A DNA stretch of 64,000 nt from Eupeodes corollae. Taxonomy: Eukaryota; Arthropoda; Insecta; Diptera; Syrphidae. The notes below the pieces were generated by a model. It did not search any database, had not been told where the DNA came from, and saw only the letters and a program-made list of their open reading frames with translations. The DNA is taken from positions 215,143,578-215,207,577 of the forward strand of contig NC_079147.1 of the NCBI RefSeq assembly GCF_945859685.1. The letters are read 5' to 3'. Of the stretch, positions 23,619-33,867 are shown in pieces. The translations under genes were made by a program, and so were the position numbers. Within the stretch, counting starts at the first letter, position 1; the number at the start of each line of letters is the position of its first letter.

Positions 23619-23858
23619 GTGCTTGCAATTTTGGCCTCTGCAGGCCTAGATTGTTTTATTAAACATCTATACACAAATGTCTTATCGTCAGCTACTGGTT
23701 CCAAATACCATACAGGTGGCGTAGAATCAGACTTATCACCAATAAATCCATTTGAATTTATTTTACGACCTTTCTCTGTCTTTAACATAGGCAAACGTTT
23801 CCAAATGGCAAAATATATTCGCAAAAATTATTACAAAGACCGAGGAAAGGATGCATAA
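23619..23858 (+). other. Unrecognised 79-codon frame
   Basis: Reads MLAILASAGLDCFIKHLY and ends in a basic stretch (MAKYIRKNYYKDRGKDA). The opposite strand is also open over 23824-23609. I recognise neither. It sits just after the cysteine-rich frame at 23449 in a stretch otherwise without features. It may be a degraded transposon or chance. Confidence 0.15.
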
Positions 23859-24489
23859 TAATCAGCACTTAATCAAAACTCCAGCTTAATTCATGGGAAT
23901 CTTAACCATCATATTCTAACTAAAGACAGTTATTTCAAAGTAAGCAACTCATCTGAGCCTAAAAGTACAATTTTTAGAGCAAGGGTAGTAATAGTCATTT
24001 GGACTTCTGATTTATGCAACAGAAGTAAATATGAAGATTCTTACCACTTCATTGCTGTTATACAGTACTTGTATCTTAAAAGATAGTTTTATTTTGTCGT
24101 GGATGGTTAAACTAATATACATTTTGCAATCTCGCTTTAAATTTTGGGAATAGTTTTAAATATATCTATTCTTTTATATAAATTTAATTAAAAAAAACTA
24201 TCTCTCTTTTTTTAGGTATTTGCTATTGTTTACTAGCGATGTGCTAACATTTTTGAAAACAAATTACAAAGGTTGAGTTATGTTTTATGATAACCCGATT
24301 TGAAAAAAAAAAAACATATTGTAATTATTGTTATAATCATAACATTAATAATACCTATTGATTTAAAATTAATTGGTAAATTAATGTCTTATGAGATACT
24401 TTGTATTTTGCCCTTATCTGAAATACATTAAACGTCAAATCGAAAAATATTCTACAACTAAAAAGTTCTTAGTTACACTAATTATTAAC

Positions 24490-24645
24490 CATACACATAG
24501 GTTATCCTACGAAAAAAGCGATGTAGATCCAAGACAAAATACTTTCATACAGTTATCTCTTTTTATCTTTAGGTTGTTTATTTCTTAAACTACTACAGTT
24601 CGCTCTGCCTTAAAATTTACAACACAAAATAACCATAGCGAAAAT
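24490..24645. repeat. Dispersed repeat, copy 1 (pairs with 41950-42115)
   Basis: Ordered shared blocks with 41950-42115 in the same orientation: TATCCT(A/G)CGAAAA, TAGATCCAA, ATACAG(T/C)T(A/G)TCTCTTT, ACTACAGTTC, and a closing AAAATA(A/G)CCAT. No ends or coding content identified; probably an old transposon fragment. Confidence 0.6.
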
Positions 24646-24719
24646 GAAAATTTTTCTAGAGTTCTAAACTTAATCCTTATAAATAATAACTATTTTCCCA
24701 AATTGTTATTGTATTAAGG

Positions 24720-25021
24720 CCCAACTATAATAGGCATAAGCAAACATAAGCTTATGTCAAAAACCCAACGAAAATTCACTTAAGTTTGTAAAATTACGCG
24801 GATAGCCATAATGAAATTTTGCTCACGTATCTACATGTCAGATCTTACTTATGCGGCGAGCGACTGGGATCGATCTTGCTTAAGTTTTCTTAACTTAACG
24901 AAACTGAGACAAATTGAACGAAACGGAGCTAGACTCCATTATTTTCACTCGTATTGAGATTCTTTGTATTCGCACGTTTACTTATGCGCTCATATGCTAG
25001 GTTATGCCTATTATAGTTGGG
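24720..25021. mobile_element. 302-bp MITE with 20-bp terminal inverted repeats
   Basis: The left end CCCAACTATAATAGGCATAA (24720-24739) is exactly the reverse complement of the right end (25002-25021). Weaker similarity continues inward (CATAAGCAAACATAAG against CATAAGTAAACG). No ORF. No convincing target-site duplication is visible at either end, so the superfamily stays open. Confidence 0.8.
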
Positions 25022-25061
25022 ATTTTACTTGTTAAAAGATCACCCATATCCATATGCATCA

Positions 25062-25490
25062 TTGAATAAATAAATAAATTAGGTTGCGCAACTGTCCGTA
25101 GAGAACCAGGGCCTAATGACTTACAACTCTCAACCATTCCTGTGGGCGAGTAATTGCAGGGATGGAGGGGACCTTCAGTTTATATGCCGAATCCGAACGG
25201 CTAATTTGAGAAAGCACTTTTTCATGACAATAATTAACTCAAGTCCAACGCACCTTTTTTTTAAATTGATTTTTATTTATTAATTCTTAAAACTATCTTA
25301 ATGCTAGACAAACATACATAAAACTAGCCTAAATAACCAACTTACTGGTCACTCTAAGTTAAACAATAATATCTACTTAATTTGAATGCTTTTCGGGCCT
25401 AATATTTACTTTGTATTTATTAGAAAATTAAAAAAAATAATTTCATTATCTTTTAGTTCAAAGCACTAACCATCATGCCACGGGTACTAC
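25062..25490 (-). mobile_element. tRNA-derived SINE, copy C, split by a nested insert
   Basis: On the minus strand the tRNA-like head GTGGCATGATGGTTAGTGCT lies at 25481-25462. The SINE resumes at about 25253 with GTGCGTTGGACT and continues through the shared body (GTGCTTTCTCAAATTAGCCG; CACAGGAATGGTTGAGAG) to the TTTATTTATTTATT end near 25065. The piece 25254-25454 is foreign to the SINE. Copies A and B are at 13570 and 19758. Confidence 0.75.
25254..25454 (-). mobile_element. Short retroelement 3' end inserted into the SINE
   Basis: Minus strand: a 201-bp piece ending in AATAAATAAAAATC and a short poly(A) run. It is flanked by near-identical 12-mers GTGCTTTGAACT (25466-25455) and GTGCGTTGGACT (25253-25242), 10 of 12 matching. 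Variable-length TSD, poly(A) tail and 5' truncation are the marks of target-primed reverse transcription by a LINE. The source element was not identified. Confidence 0.65.
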
Positions 25491-28400
25491 CATATTTATC
25501 ATTATCTTTAGTTAAACTCATTATTCAAACAAGAGAAAAAGTAAAGTTTAAATAATACCAATATGAATTTTTAGTTTTGTTTCCAAATTGTGTGATACAA
25601 AAAGAGAGTTCCAACAATCAATAAACACATGCCATCAAAAAAAAACACAAAAGCTAGCTTTCAGCTATTTCTCAAATTGGTTTTAACTTGATTTGTTTTT
25701 GACAACAGGTCGTTTGTTTCTTTTTATATGCAATTTTAACAGCACAAACCTATCCGAATAACTTTGGATTGATCGTCGAACGCGAACATTGAGAAGAAAA
25801 TAACACCACTTTATCGGCGACACTACCCTACCCTCCAATCAATTGCAGATCAAACCAATTTCTTGTAAACTACACTACACTGCGTTATCCTGAATTCATT
25901 CTCTTTCTCGGCTAATGGCTAGCACAAGCCACAAGCACTGAACACGACACGACAGGAACAGGGCACGTGTGGGATTCTAATTATTAAATTAAGTTTTCCT
26001 CAAATGTTGCATTATAATCATTGTATTATATTATACTTGTTTGCTAATATCGTTTTAATATATTTATAATTATCATTTAAACATTAACTTTTTGACTTTT
26101 CTCTTTTCAGCATTGAATATAATTTAGTTAGAAAGCTAAATGTTGCACTCATGGAAATTGCCTTCATTCCACCTGTCATTGTTGTGTGTATTGCAGCGTA
26201 AAATTTAATCAGGTGAACATTGTACATACAATTGGTTAACAAATAACTAATTTGCTGTTGTTTATAGTTACGAAACATAGAGAGAAAATAAATTATCAAG
26301 ATCAAAGGAAATTCAAGGAGATGGTAAATTTGTCCTGTTGCTTTTGTAAGTTTTTCTGATATTTTTGTATAATATAATTAATACATGGAATATTGTTTGT
26401 TCAGGCTTTGTGATATAGCTGTTGTGTAATGCCGATAAGCCATAAGATGTTATCTAGAATCACTTTGCTGCTTTACGTCTGGTTTATACATCTTATATGG
26501 AATCACCACACAAGTTTTGAGAAATTAAATTTTTAGTTTGCCAAGGCTGCATCGTAAAAATTCGTTTCAAACTTGATCACAATTGATACCATTACACAGA
26601 CTGCAGTTTCCCAGTTATGAATCAATAAAGGTTCGTCATTGTCTGATGTCATCTTCCTATATTCTGCAATTGTTTGAGTCCATAAAACAGACGAAAGGTT
26701 TCAACAACAGTACAATAATCAAAAGGTAAGATTTTAATTTGTATTAATTTCTAACATTACATACATACAAGACAAGAAACAAAAATTTAAACCCTTCTGT
26801 TCAAAAAATTTAAGAATTTTTTCATTTTGATTTCACCCTTCAAAGTTGATTTGTTTGCTTAAAACGTGTTGTAAAACTCACTTTGAAACCTAAACACTTA
26901 AAATAATTGAGTGTATATTTTTTCTGGCACTAATCACAATTCCCACAATGCAACCTAACTTTACACCTACCCATTCAAAATAGTAGCTATAATATCTACC
27001 TATGTGTATAAAAACTAAAAGCCATAACCTTTAAAAAAGTAGGTATATAAAGCAACATATCTATCGGAACCTAGCCCTTAAGAGACACAAAGAAAAAAGA
27101 AAACTCACACAATTTATACATTTAACACACAGAGAAATGATTCTTTGGGAAAATTGCCTTCGGAAATATTATTTCCACACAAATGGGTGCGCATACCAGT
27201 AAATTATATATCATTGTAATTCTTTATTACATTCGTCGGGCCATAAAAACATCCACTGCCACTTCCGTAGTCCATCCGTATAGAATGGGACTTTACCTTT
27301 CTTACCTTACTACAAACTATAGTAGGTTGGTACAGGCAGGAAAATGTTTGGATTCGTTACCATTTAAAAAGGTTGAAGAGAAGAATAAATTCCAAGTGGA
27401 TATCACGACAAAAATATGCAAATGATAAAAAAATAAAAACCAACAACATTTTGGAATGTACAAAAAGAAAAGCTTTTGGGAAATCCTTATTAATAGTTGT
27501 GCGATGAGTTTGAGTTAAAATGTGAAATGAAAAATAAAAAAAATAACAACAAAACAGAAAATCAAGAAAATATTTTTCGGCCTAGGACTTGGTTCAATCA
27601 AGTTTCTGCCCACTGCACACCGTTTCGGGGAGTTAAATATTATAAATAGGCAATTTCCGACCTTTTTTTGTTGAACATGTCCTCTTTTTTAATGCCCTCT
27701 ATAGTAGTAATCGTAGTCGTAGTCGTAGGAACCTTAAAATGCAAACCTTGTGGCAAGCAAACTCAAGGGCACAACGACGTTAGATATGGCCTAGTGAATT
27801 TATAATAATAAAAATCTATCTATAGATAGGTGTTTCTTCTGTGTCTGTATTCTGTTTCTAAAAAGAGGTGTTTTCTTATGGGTTCACGTGATGGAATTAA
27901 GTGAAGACACAGAGAGCATGACTGGGATACTAAATAAGCTGCTTAAATTGCAAATCATTAAAAGGATCACATCACATCCTCTGATGGTTAAGAACAAAAT
28001 GGCGCTGAATAGTAATTTTTATTTTCTCTTCTATAAAATTTAAAAAAAATCATTTTCATACAAAAAGAAGAGCAACAAGCAGTCAAATAGGTATTGAAAT
28101 ACTTTAGAACAACCTCCAAATATGTTGCATTATGTGATCTTTATAATCTTCTGCTTAAAATGTATATAAAGAGGTCAACAAATCCACTTTGAAATTACTA
28201 CTTATATGACCTTTTAAACAAAATACAAACCATACCTAACTTTTAAGTACACAGAAAAACTTTTTAAACCTTCCTTGGTAAACTTTAACTTGAGAATTTA
28301 TCTACTTATGGTGAGTCCATAACAGTGAGTTCAAATTTCCACATTCGTAAGCCTATAAACGTATGTGACCCTGTGTTTATAAAAGTTTTTCTCAGACGTA

Positions 28401-29300
28401 TAGTGCCTATCTATTAACATCTTCATATCTTCTCTGCCATATATCTCATCTTTTAATTTAATATTCTTAGTCTTGAGAATGGAGACAATTTCCTACCATA
28501 CCTTCCTACCTACGTACCTTGGGGTTAGAGGAAGCGGATAGAGGAAGCTTGTTTCTAAACCTATAGAGATATTTTAGGTTATACGAATATAGATAGAAGA
28601 AATGATCTTCATGAATTATTTATGAAAAATTAAAATAAAGTTTTTGAAAGTTTTTGATTTGCCACCATTTAACCGTTGCTGGTGCTGCTGTCGCTCCAAG
28701 GATGCGATGTCCTTCATTTATTTTATCTTTGTCTTTGTCTTCAGCCTTAAAACTTCGTCTTGGGAATGTATTTATGTGTTTGCATGTGTATTGTATGGGT
28801 ATAAAGTTGTGTGTGTATTTCCTTATCCATTGAAAAGCAAAACGGAAAAGTCGTTGTCATTTTGACGTTTTTTCTCTTACGAAGTTTTAGATTTATGCTT
28901 TCGTTTGATGAATCTTTAAAAAATATATTTTATGTATATAAAAACAAAAGGAGGCTGTGAATACGAGGAAGATGTTTAGAAACTGATGCATGATTGATTA
29001 GATCGTAGGTTAAACTTATTTCCGGGGCGAAGGGAATACTAACTTTTTGAGATTGTTCTTTAATTGTTGAAAAGTGAACGCCATTTGGAAGGTAACTTAC
29101 GATTACAATAAATTTTGTTGACCTTTCATTTTTTTTTTTAATAAGAACTGAAAAACAAAACAAAAACGTAACAAACACTTTATTGAATAAATGAAAAAAG
29201 CAACAGAAGGAAGGTTTACTTCAAGTTTTGTTGACAGCTTATAGTCAAAAGTTTTTGCAACTATTTTCCACCGGAGTATAGTAAATTTATGCAATTATCT
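25491..29300. other. Long non-coding stretch
   Basis: About 3.8 kb with no transposon protein or host gene recognised. The segment 25735-25790 reappears inverted at 38046-38105 (separate entry). A TAGTCG trimer-like run lies near 27706-27730. Frames such as 27183-27425 and 28644-28865 have no recognisable content. Confidence 0.45.
25735..25790 (+). repeat. Dispersed inverted repeat, copy 1 (pairs with 38046-38105)
   Basis: Shares ACAAACCTAT, then CGAATA or CGGATA, then CTTTG(G/A)ATTGATC and GAACGCGA with the reverse complement of 38046-38105. About 56 bp, roughly 80% alike by eye. Confidence 0.5.
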
Positions 29301-29491
29301 ACAGTGATGGACAAGAATTTAGCACACTTATTTGATGAAATGGAAAATCTTGTAGTTTTTAGTTGCACTAAAAGCTGCAAGTTTATTTTATTTATATGCA
29401 ATATGGTGGGATATATGTTTTTACCAAAGGAACATTGTACCAGTTATACCTGTAAAAATGGAATAGCAACATTTCTAAAAACAACTTCTCT

Positions 29492-29529
29492 TGTCCTAAA
29501 CAAACTGCCAGGTACGTTTGTTTAGGACA
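29492..29529. repeat. Perfect 14-bp hairpin inside the Tc1 3' region
   Basis: TGTCCTAAACAAAC at 29492-29505 and its exact reverse complement at 29516-29529, around a 10-nt loop. It overlaps the stop end of the transposase frame at 29522. Could be part of a subterminal repeat or a transcription-ending structure; not known. Confidence 0.65.
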
Positions 29530-29900
29530 CTTCAAGTTTTAGATAGATAACTTTTATTGTATTCAACTTACCGTTGTAGGATTTAGTATTTGTTATGACG
29601 ATTCTTCGAAGCAAACTTTCAACCAAAGCCACACATCGTTGTCGTGGAATGTCATACCATGTATCTTGAATGAAGTGCCATAATTCTTGCAAATTTGTCA
29701 GCTTTCTTTTTTCAACTTGATGTTCCACATCATTCCACAAATTTTCAATGGGGTTTAGATCGGATGTCAAACGATTTCTATGACAAACATTCATTTTGTA
29801 AACTTCTTAAAGACTTCATGGTTGTCAGCAAATTCTTGCATAGAAATTATATTTCGAATATGCAACTTAATTTGAAAACTGTGTCCGAATCGATTCTGGA
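29522..29900 (-). pseudogene. Tc1-type transposase, C-terminal part
   Basis: Minus strand: ADNHEVFKKFTK corresponds to the usual QDNDPKH block (second catalytic Asp region). Then SDLNPIENLWNDVEHQVEKR, with the Glu of NPIENLW being the last member of the DDE triad, and the C-terminal helix region (ELWHFIQDTWYDIP). The frame stops at 29522. The part carrying the first catalytic Asp is absent because of the insertions and decay. The boundary with the inserted LINE is at about 29900-29930. Confidence 0.88.
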
Positions 29901-29919
29901 ATATTATTAATTCTAAAAG

Positions 29920-31415
29920 GATATCAATTGGCATTCCAACTACGATGAATTTTAGAGGGGATAATTCTACTGACATTAATAAAACTCTTGATCTTTTTGT
30001 GAATCAGTTTACTCAACTTAACAAGGAAACTTGGATTTTCTAATTATATAAAGTCTTCAGAATCTCAAATCCAATCACATTCCTGGCGTCGATGGCATTC
30101 CTGCTCTTGTCTTAAAAAAATGCTCTAGTTCTGTATGCTTTCCATTGCAAATTATATTCAACTTATCTTTATCGTCCGGAATATTTTTGGACGAATAGAA
30201 ATCTTCTTTTCTGATCGAAATTTATAAGTCTGGTTCGAAAAATAATGTTGAAAATAACAGAGGCATTTGCAAGCTGTCCACAATTCCTAAATTGCTCGGA
30301 ACTTTAGTTAAGACCAAACTGGATTTTTTCGTAAAAGAACATGTAATTAATGTCCAGCATCGGGTAGATCAACTGTCACTAATCTCGCATGTTTTTCCTC
30401 TTTCGTTATTAATTGTATAGAAAGTCAAAGTCAAGTAGATGCTATCTACACGGATTTTAGTAAGGCATTTGATTCTGTATGCCAGAACATACTGCTTCGT
30501 AAGCTTCATAGCTTTGGGATTCATTCTAATCTCCTTCAGTGGATCATCTTTTTTAACTGATAGGGTACAAAAATTAAAACTTGACAACGAAACCTCGAGA
30601 TCTATTAAATGTACCTGAGGAATTCCCCAGGGCAGTCATCTTGGCCCACTTTTATTTATAATCTTTATCGATAATATTTGCAAAAACATAAAATTCAGCC
30701 AATGTCTCATTTATGCTGAAGATCTTAAATTATTTTTAAAAGTATATTCCATTTATGATTGCTTTAATCTCAAAATAGACTTTGATCATTTATTTAACTG
30801 GAGTTGGGTTAAGAAATGCTTCGCTATCTCTGTCTCTAGGAAACTTTCAACTTATGAGTTTGCGTATTCTCTTTATTGTATCCCTCTTTAGAGAACTGCT
30901 ACACTAAAGGATTTGGGTGTCTCCTTTGTTTCCAATTAAACTCAACTGATTTTTCGGATCCCTATACGCTTACATATCTATATAACTCATTAGTTAGATC
31001 ATTACTTGAATATGCTGATGTCATATGGAATCCTTTCCAACAAATATTTTCGGATAGAATTGAGAAAGTTCAGAATCGTTTTACAAAATATGTGTTTTGT
31101 AAAATGCACTAGAGTTTTTGTCCAGAATCTCAAGCTCGACGTCATCTTCTGGGTCTGAAATCTCTCAAATCGCTAATCGCGATATAATATTTGTGCAAGA
31201 TATTTTATGTTACCATATAAAGTGTCCTGACCTTCTATGGTTAATTTGTATTTATGCCCCGATCAGACCATTGAGCGAAAGGATCTTCTTTTTCAACCTA
31301 AGCATAGGACACATTTTGAAGTGAATAAACCACAAGTAATTAGTCATATTGACATAGCATGGCCTAGAAACAAATTCAAAATGGATTTGTATTATCTATT
31401 TTTAAGAAATTAATC
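29920..31415 (+). pseudogene. Jockey-like LINE (F5) nested in the Tc1 element
   Basis: Reading in order: a pre-RT block (STDINKTLDLFVNQF near 29968-30012), RT fingers (LKSNHIPGVDGIPALVLKKC near 30063-30125), FRSGRST relic near 30358, palm IYTDFSKAFDSV near 30443-30480, IPQGSHLGPLLFIIFIDNI near 30620-30678, and YAED at 30712-30723. The last is the catalytic YADD with one Asp changed to Glu. The C-terminal block YADVIWNPFQQIFSDRIEKV lies near 31013-31075 and VQDILCYH near 31193-31218. It ends near 31410 with a T-rich tract. Frameshifts and stops are common. It entered the Tc1 transposase gene. Confidence 0.85.
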
Positions 31416-31449
31416 ATGAATTGTAAATTATTTTTTTTTTTTGTATTTA

Positions 31450-31735
31450 CCTACGAGGATCGTTTTAAAAGTCCGTGCGAAAATAAAAACTGCTTAATTT
31501 TTTTGGATAAACCTTTTTTTCAACGTAGTCTCCTTTCAAGCTTATACACTTCGTCTAACGCTGCTCTAGTTTGTCCATCCCTTCCGAATAATAGGATTTG
31601 TCCAAGTCTGTAAAGTAACCCATTGTTTAGATTGCTCTTTGGACCTGCAAACCATTCTTGCAACACTGGCCACGATCTCGTTTTTTTCGACCGATGCTGG
31701 AACTGCAATAAGACTGGGCATCTACAGCGACAATG
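31450..31735 (-). pseudogene. Mariner transposase C-terminus with 3' terminal repeat
   Basis: Minus strand, one frame reads YFTDLDKSYYSEGMDKLEQR, a stop, then TKCISLKGDYVEKK, the very recognisable C-terminal end of insect mariner transposases. Beyond the stop the sequence ends in ACTTTTAAAACGATCCTCGT at 31471-31452, which looks like a mariner terminal repeat. The other end is missing; the fragment stops near 31735 where Ty3/gypsy sequence begins soon after. The subfamily was not determined. Confidence 0.8.
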
Positions 31736-31879
31736 CAGATTACCGCGAAGAGGAACCGCATGGCAACACTTAATAGAAGTATTTAACTGGTCAAAGTAAC
31801 ACCAACAACGTTACTTCCGAAGTTGTTTCCCACCCGGTAGAAGGAATAAGAACCAACTTTAAGGGTCAAAAGCTAGTTT

Positions 31880-32820
31880 CTGGTACCGATGGCCCTAGGA
31901 ACGACATCCAGGTTTACCAAACGAAACGTGACAACAAGAGCAGACCGTATAGGCAAGATTGTAAGCATTGCAGACGAAAAGAAGGAAAAGAAGTGGTTAC
32001 TGTCCAATGAACCTGAGCCGATCCCATTTATGGCTGGATCAACGACGAGTTGAGGAATTCTCAACAAGAAGACTCAGATATCGAACCCATCCTCGCATGG
32101 AAGGAACACCAAGAAAAATCAGAATGGACTGATATCTCCGATAGAAGTCCGACTCTGAAGGCCTATTGGGCACAGTGAAACTCGTTTCATGTCCAAGAGG
32201 GTGTCCTTCGACGGAAATGGGAATCAGCAGATGGAAAGTCTTATGTAATGCAGCTAGTTTTACCGAGATCGGAGGTTATAGAAGTTCTGGGAGAGATGCA
32301 TGGTGGAGTTTTGGGAGGCCATCTAGGATTGAACAAGACGCTAGAAAAGGTTCGACAACGATTTTACTGGCTACATGCAAGGGAAGAGTAGAGAAGTGGT
32401 GCCGAAAATGGGATACCTGTGCATATTTCAGGAATTTTGTGGGTTTCTTGACATTAAGAAAACAAAAAAAACCACTTCACCCACAATCTGATGGCATGGT
32501 CGAACGATTCAACCAAACCCTGAAGGAACATCTTTGCAAAGTTGTGGACGACAACCAGCGAGATTGGGATCGAAACATTCCACTGTTTTTGATGTCGTAT
32601 CGAAGTGCAAGACATAGCTCAACTGGCCATTTTGATAGGAAGGAACATCAGACTGCCGACGAAATAAAATTTGGATGTCCCACGTCGGAGCAGCCGAGGA
32701 TGACTACATTGATTACCTCAGAGAAAGACCCCTTCAGATCCAAAATACCAGGTTAAAAATAATGATGTTAAGTGATCGAATGAAGACACGCTACAATATA
32801 CGAGCGATAACAACAGAGTT
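31880..32820 (+). pseudogene. Ty3/gypsy pol fragment: RNase H end and integrase
   Basis: Starts with the end of RT/RNase H (RPYRQDCKHCRRKEGKEVV near 31950-32005), then a linker (DIEPILAWKEH; SPTLKAYWAQ). The integrase zinc-binding domain follows near 32280-32425: MHGGVLGGHLGLNKTLEKVR then CRKWDTCA, an HHCC finger whose second half is CxxxxxC here after a frameshift near 32385. The core with the first two catalytic Asp residues is deleted between 32430 and 32470. HPQSDGMVERFNQTLKEHL (32478-32535) keeps the catalytic Glu. The rest (MLSDRMKTRYN near 32765-32800) is the C-terminal integrase part. It lies in the Tc1 element. Confidence 0.88.
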
Positions 32821-32829
32821 TAATATCGT

Positions 32830-33202
32830 GTTATAGTAGAATGAGGGGCAACATCTAGTGATTAATAGGGGAACTCGCTTCGTTAAGCATCTAGTGATTA
32901 AGAGGAGAACTCGCTTCGTTAAGGATCTTGAAACATCTAGTGATTAATAGGAGAACTAACTTCGAGAACATTCAGCGCATACAAGAACCTCGAAGGGCCA
33001 ACATCTGGTGAATAAGAGGAGAACTAGCTTCGTTAAGTATCGAGAACAACCTAGTAGTTTCTCGAACCGATTTGAAGTACATAAATAGGCGCTGATATTG
33101 ATATTCAATAAATAAGTTTGGAGCGATTTAAATAAAAATAAATTTGTGTTTTATTTACAAGTGTGAATAAGTTTTAATTATATGGCCAAGCCGAATATTA
33201 CA
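32830..33202 (+). repeat. Probable 3' LTR of the Ty3/gypsy fragment
   Basis: Follows the integrase end. The block begins TGTTATAG and ends AATATTACA (TG...CA), just before Tc1 sequence resumes near 33203-33215. It contains AATAAA-like sequences near 33106-33112 and 33130-33145. No 5' LTR is left, so the boundary is inferred. Confidence 0.6.
32851..33040 (+). repeat. Four degenerate ~37-bp repeats within the LTR
   Basis: Units near 32851, 32888, 32932 and 33001 share ACATCTAGTGATTAA(T/G)AGG and GAGAACT(C/A)GCTTCGTTAAG. Tandem motifs inside LTRs often act as enhancers or recombination products; here that is inference. Confidence 0.8.
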
Positions 33203-33214
33203 ATATGTTGTCAT

Positions 33215-33496
33215 CATAACTTTCTTTCAGTCCGTCGCAGATGACACTAGAGCTTTGAAACGGATCCATGGCTGACATAAAATTACTTTGTCTTCTTTTG
33301 GTGTGCTCTTCCTTTTACGAGGACATTGCTCGATGTTTCGAAAGGTTCCAAATTCTTCAAAATAGCGAAGCGCGTTGTAAACCATTTTTCTGGAGCATTC
33401 CAACAGCTTCGATATGTCAGAAACCGTCCTTCCGTTGTCTTTCCTCTGCAAAATTATTGTTCGTTTATCTTCTGACCACCATAGTCCTTTTGCCAA
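33215..33496 (-). pseudogene. Tc1-type transposase, N-terminal DNA-binding part
   Basis: Minus strand from an ATG at 33496: WWSEDKRTIILQRKDNGRTV then SDISKLLECSRKMVYNALRY, a paired-like helix-turn-helix that binds the terminal repeats. A second helix set (FRNIEQCPRKRKSTPKED) follows before the frame is lost near 33227. It belongs with the C-terminal part at 29522-29900. Together they are one gene broken by about 3.3 kb of inserts. Confidence 0.85.
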
Positions 33497-33867
33497 GACT
33501 ATTTAAGTGCATTTTGATTTATTTAATAATTTGATATTAACAAATTCCGAAGAATACACTTTTGTTAAACTTAACGGATTAAAAATGTACTAGGACTAAA
33601 ATTTGGTAAATTTATGTCCAGGGTATTAATATCCGCTTGAGTGCCTGTACTTTATAAAAAAAGAGCTAAAAATAGTCTAAATTACAAACTTATGCAGTTT
33701 TCTCAAAACGCAAACAACTGTATTTATTTAGAGCAACAGTTTTTAGTTTTTAACATGGTTGTCAATAACTAAATGAAATTAAAAGTTGCTTAGAACAAAA
33801 CGTATACAAGTAAAATAACGATATTTCTTATCTTCTTCAAGTGAGCTGAATTTGTGTCCACCACTGT

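Larger units (their letters stand above)
29302..33866 (-). mobile_element. Tc1-type DNA transposon, expanded by nested insertions
   Basis: The left end CAGTGATGGACAAGAATTTA (29302 on) matches the reverse complement of the right end, CAGTGGTGGACACAAATTCA (33866 back); 23 of the first 28 bases agree. TA dinucleotides lie directly outside (29300-29301 and 33867-33868), the target of the Tc1/mariner superfamily. Its transposase runs on the minus strand: N-terminus at 33496-33215, C-terminus at 29900-29522. About 3.3 kb between them is a LINE, a mariner fragment and a Ty3/gypsy fragment. Without these the element would be about 1.3 kb, near the usual Tc1 size. This makes the Tc1 copy older than the three inserts. 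Confidence 0.85.

Noticed and set aside
29791..29976. Minus-strand frame as a continuous Tc1 transposase segment
   Set aside because: Its N-terminal part overlaps the plus-strand LINE start (STDINKTLDLF), so the frame crosses an insertion junction; only the part below about 29900 is Tc1.
32166..32756. A single 196-codon protein
   Set aside because: The first third is the wrong frame of the gypsy integrase zinc domain; only the later part (EKWCRKWDTCA, HPQSDGMVERFN) is true coding sequence.
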